Origin: Lachnospiraceae bacterium | GTDB taxonomy: Bacteria; Bacillota; Clostridia; Lachnospirales; Lachnospiraceae | Assembly (NCBI GenBank): GCA_017431515.1 | Contig: JAFRKV010000062.1 | Location: 62,001 to 126,000 of the forward strand | DNA: 64,000 bases | Direction of reading: 5' to 3' | Program-made: the position numbers and the translations under genes | In this document: positions 62,053 to 64,000 of the stretch, piece by piece | How positions within the stretch are numbered: position 1 is the stretch's first letter | How the letters are laid out: the number at the start of each line of letters is the position of its first letter | Notes under the pieces: generated by a model | What the model was told of the DNA's origin: nothing | Database searches by the model: none | The model's input: only the letters and a program-made list of their open reading frames with translations

Positions 62053-62517
62053 ATGAGAGAAAAAAACAAGAACACAGCGAAGCTGATCCTGATCATCGCG
62101 ATGGCCGCGATCGCGGCCTTTGTGATCCTGATCATCGTGAAGCTCGCATCCCCCGGCAAGATGGCCGTGGCGGCGGACTACGTGGGACAGTGGACGGATC
62201 CGGATCAGGCGAATGCATCCCTGGACATCTGGGACACGGACGGGACCAACCTGATCGGCATGAGCAGCTGGCAGATCGATTCCAACAATGCCGCGTTTAT
62301 CGATTTTGAAGCCACCACATCCCGGGGCGGGCTGCAGCTGATCAACTGCAAGCGCACGGATATGGAGTATGCGCCGGACGGCAATGTGACGGAGACTGTG
62401 GTCTATGAAAACGGATCCGGCACCATTAAGATGAACAGCGACGGGACGCTGGTGATGCACGTGGAGGGCGATGCGGATCCGGATGCGTTTCAATTTACGC
62501 TGGAGGGAGCTTACTGA
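62053..62517 (+). CDS. Membrane-anchored small protein related to the lipoprotein at 56636
   Basis: The 154 aa protein has an N-terminal membrane anchor (LILIIAMAAIAAFVILIIVKL) and an outside beta-rich domain. The motif GLQLINCKRTDMEYAPDG and the later GSGTIKMNSDGTLVM match the mature domain of the lipoprotein at 56636. A GGGAGGTA site precedes the ATG. Function is unknown; a surface-exposed accessory role is inferred. Confidence 0.6.
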   Translation: MREKNKNTAKLILIIAMAAIAAFVILIIVKLASPGKMAVAADYVGQWTDPDQANASLDIWDTDGTNLIGMSSWQIDSNNAAFIDFEATTSRGGLQLINCKRTDMEYAPDGNVTETVVYENGSGTIKMNSDGTLVMHVEGDADPDAFQFTLEGAY

Positions 62518-62519
62518 AC

Positions 62520-63323
62520 ATGAAGAAGTTTAAGTGGAACAAATGGGCGGTGATCATTGCCGCCATGGTTTGCGGTTATGTGGTTTTCGGCGGCGTGGCC
62601 ATCGGCGTATACGCCAAGGAAGGACGCCCCGGCGAGAAGGAGGCCGCGGATGCGTCCCTGCAGGCGGAGGCTCCCACCGAAGAAGACTATAATATGTCGG
62701 ATGAAGAATACCGGGAATTCATGAAACTGTACGGCTCCGCTGCGACCACCACGGAGACGGAGACCGAAGAAAAGCGGACCGTGTCGACGGAGAAGCAGGA
62801 TCTGACCGGTTACCAGACCATCATCGAGCAGGCGGATCAGGCACTGAAGGAAGCGGAGAAAGCACAGTCAACGGAGAACGAAGCGGACGTGGTGGGGGAG
62901 ATCGAAGGACAGGAAGCATCTTCGGAACCCGCTGCGGAAGAGGAAAAGCCGGATGCCGCTGCTGAGGAGGAGAAGCCGGAGGAAGAGGAGGCCGTGGAAG
63001 AAGACGGCAAAACCTATTACACCTATAAGGTGACGGGAATCGGCACCTCCCTCACGCTCCACAGCACCAAAACGGAAAAGAACGACAGCATCGCAGACAT
63101 CCCGGAGGGGTACCACGGCTACGTGCTGGAAATGGCCAACTCCGGCGATCGGCGGACGCTCATCATCTATAAGGGCCTGGTGGGCTACGCCAGCAACATG
63201 TATTTAACGATCTCGGATATCCCGGCATCGGAGTATCCCAAGGATCTGAAGACGATCACCGCCGCGGACGCCGGCAAGACCATGCTGAACGGCGAGGCCG
63301 CAGGACCCTTGGAAGGGCCATGA
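62520..63323 (+). CDS. Membrane-anchored protein with acidic linker and SH3-like C-terminus
   Basis: The 267 aa protein has an N-terminal membrane segment (WAVIIAAMVCGYVVFGGVAI) followed by a long Glu/Thr/Ala-rich spacer. The C-terminal 95 residues form an SH3-like beta domain: LTLHSTKTEKNDSIADIPEG, then IIYKGLVGYASNMYLTISD. The end YLTISDIPASEYPKDLKTI matches the end of the minus-strand protein at 41629. It probably spans the cell wall and binds wall components or a partner protein. It starts 2 bp after the preceding stop and ends the operon before element 4. Confidence 0.65.
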   Translation: MKKFKWNKWAVIIAAMVCGYVVFGGVAIGVYAKEGRPGEKEAADASLQAEAPTEEDYNMSDEEYREFMKLYGSAATTTETETEEKRTVSTEKQDLTGYQTIIEQADQALKEAEKAQSTENEADVVGEIEGQEASSEPAAEEEKPDAAAEEEKPEEEEAVEEDGKTYYTYKVTGIGTSLTLHSTKTEKNDSIADIPEGYHGYVLEMANSGDRRTLIIYKGLVGYASNMYLTISDIPASEYPKDLKTITAADAGKTMLNGEAAGPLEGP

Positions 63324-63332
63324 TAGATTTAC

Positions 63333-63516
63333 GGGTCAAAAGTCACATGTCACGAAGTGACATTGTGACCTTTGCGTGGAAAGGCGCCTCGGCGTGCTGG
63401 CCTCTACGCTCCGCTCCGGTCCGTGCTGAGCAGACGTCCACTGGACGTCTAGCACCGCCAGAGCGCCTATTCACGCAAAGTGCACATGCGTATTCTGCGC
63501 ATGGCACTTTTGACCC
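63333..63516 (+). repeat. Nested palindromic element 4 (184 bp)
   Basis: The outer arms GGGTCAAAAGT and ACTTTTGACCC match perfectly. Here the left arm carries hairpin ATGTCAC-GAA-GTGACAT (63347-63363) and the right arm ATGCGTA-TTC-TGCGCAT (63486-63502), the reverse of element 3. The core (CTCGGCGTGCTGGCCTCTAC to CAGACGTCC/GGACGTCT and AGCACCGCCAGA) keeps the same orientation as in element 3 with few changes. It fills most of the gap between the SH3 gene and the next gene. Confidence 0.85.
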
Positions 63517-63551
63517 TCTATATATATCAATAACCATGAGGAGGTTTTGCT

Positions 63552-64000
63552 ATGGAGTTAACCAGGATCACGAGAGAAAACATCAAATATTTCCAGACAT
63601 TCCTTCCGGAGGAACCGGAGGAGCCCACGATGATCCGGCTGGGGATGATCGAGGACGAGACGCCCTGCGCCGCAGTGGTGGCGCGCATAAAGGAAAAGGA
63701 TCAGGAGAAGTCCGCGGAGATCACCTGGCTTTTCACCGCGCCGGAATTCAGAGAACTGGGCGCAGCGCACGATCTCATCGAGGAACTGAGGGATCTGGTC
63801 AGCGGAAGCGGGGTCAAGGAGATCCGCGCCAGTTTTTTTGAAAACAATGACGGGATCGAGGGCTTTTTGAAAGCCGAAGGCTTCGCCGTGGAGGATCGGG
63901 AGTGGATCTGCGCCATCCGGATGAGTGAGCTGGAAAAACTCCCCGGGGTGCAAAGGCTCCGCGCCTTAAAATATCCGGAACGGGTGGACAGCCTCGGAAA
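63552..64000 (+). CDS. GNAT-fold protein, 3' end outside the window
   Basis: The ATG at 63552 follows GAGGAGG and the frame stays open for 149 codons to the right edge. The visible part has an acetyltransferase-like strand and helix order: AAVVARIKEKDQEKSAEITW, LFTAPEFRELGAAHDLIEEL, and EIRASFFENNDGIEGFLKAEG. The overall pattern is close to that of the tandem GNAT protein at 55718. The acetyl-CoA loop is weak (EFRELGAAHDL), so it may be inactive. The gene continues beyond 64000. Confidence 0.6.
   Translation, partial: MELTRITRENIKYFQTFLPEEPEEPTMIRLGMIEDETPCAAVVARIKEKDQEKSAEITWLFTAPEFRELGAAHDLIEELRDLVSGSGVKEIRASFFENNDGIEGFLKAEGFAVEDREWICAIRMSELEKLPGVQRLRALKYPERVDSLG

Overview
The window looks like chromosomal DNA of a Firmicute of the class Clostridia, most like Lachnospiraceae (inference). 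Supporting signs are strong GGAGG-type ribosome binding sites, ATG/GTG/TTG starts, tightly packed co-directional operons, and SpoIIAA/SpoIIAB-type regulators. No rRNA, tRNA, IS element, integrase or CRISPR array was seen.

Region A (1-18618, all +) is a packed operon of envelope proteins. It starts with the tail of an Ig-like protein. Next come three membrane-anchored proteins: a possible pseudokinase, a degenerate class III cyclase-like protein, and a MORN-repeat protein. Then follow a secreted TolC-like coiled-coil protein and two giant secreted paralogues (1362 and about 1929 aa) that share N- and C-terminal modules and a Gly-rich linker. None of the last three resembles a known contractile-system part, but they lie directly upstream of one.

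Region B (18774-39843, all +) encodes a contractile injection system (CIS): Pvc16/DUF4255 terminator, a PAAR-like DUF4280 tip, sheath (with an apparent 1-nt frameshift), tube, a tail-assembly protein joined to a DUF6760-like protein by a probable programmed -1 frameshift, a second tube protein with a long repeat tail, an unknown 753 aa coiled-coil protein, two CIS-tube/Afp7-like proteins, a gpD-like hub, a gp5/VgrG-like spike, gp25, two large baseplate-J-like proteins and a P2 gpI-like protein. No tail fibre and no recognisable tape measure were found.

Region C (40091-43543) is regulatory. A STAS anti-anti-sigma-type protein overlaps a fusion of an FtsE-type ABC ATPase with an RsbW/SpoIIAB-type ATPase/kinase domain. 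Two minus-strand genes follow: a histidine-kinase-like ATPase without a visible phospho-acceptor His motif, and a membrane SH3 protein.

Region D (43566-64000, all +) holds two AAA+ proteins of the Afp15 type, each with a degenerate first and an intact second ATPase module. After them comes a 2498 aa protein with a permuted papain/LRAT-like domain, several GNAT-like proteins, a lipoprotein, a 760 aa protein with a papain-like C-H-N triad, a SpeE-like methyltransferase fold, and membrane/SH3 proteins. These are the best candidates for cargo or accessory factors.

Four 184-193 bp nested-palindrome elements lie in the gaps at 23.1, 23.35, 39.85 and 63.33 kb. In the two best preserved copies the outer arms are exchanged relative to the core. 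Overall the locus reads as an atypical, apparently complete CIS of a Gram-positive bacterium with its own switch-type regulation and large cell-envelope proteins.
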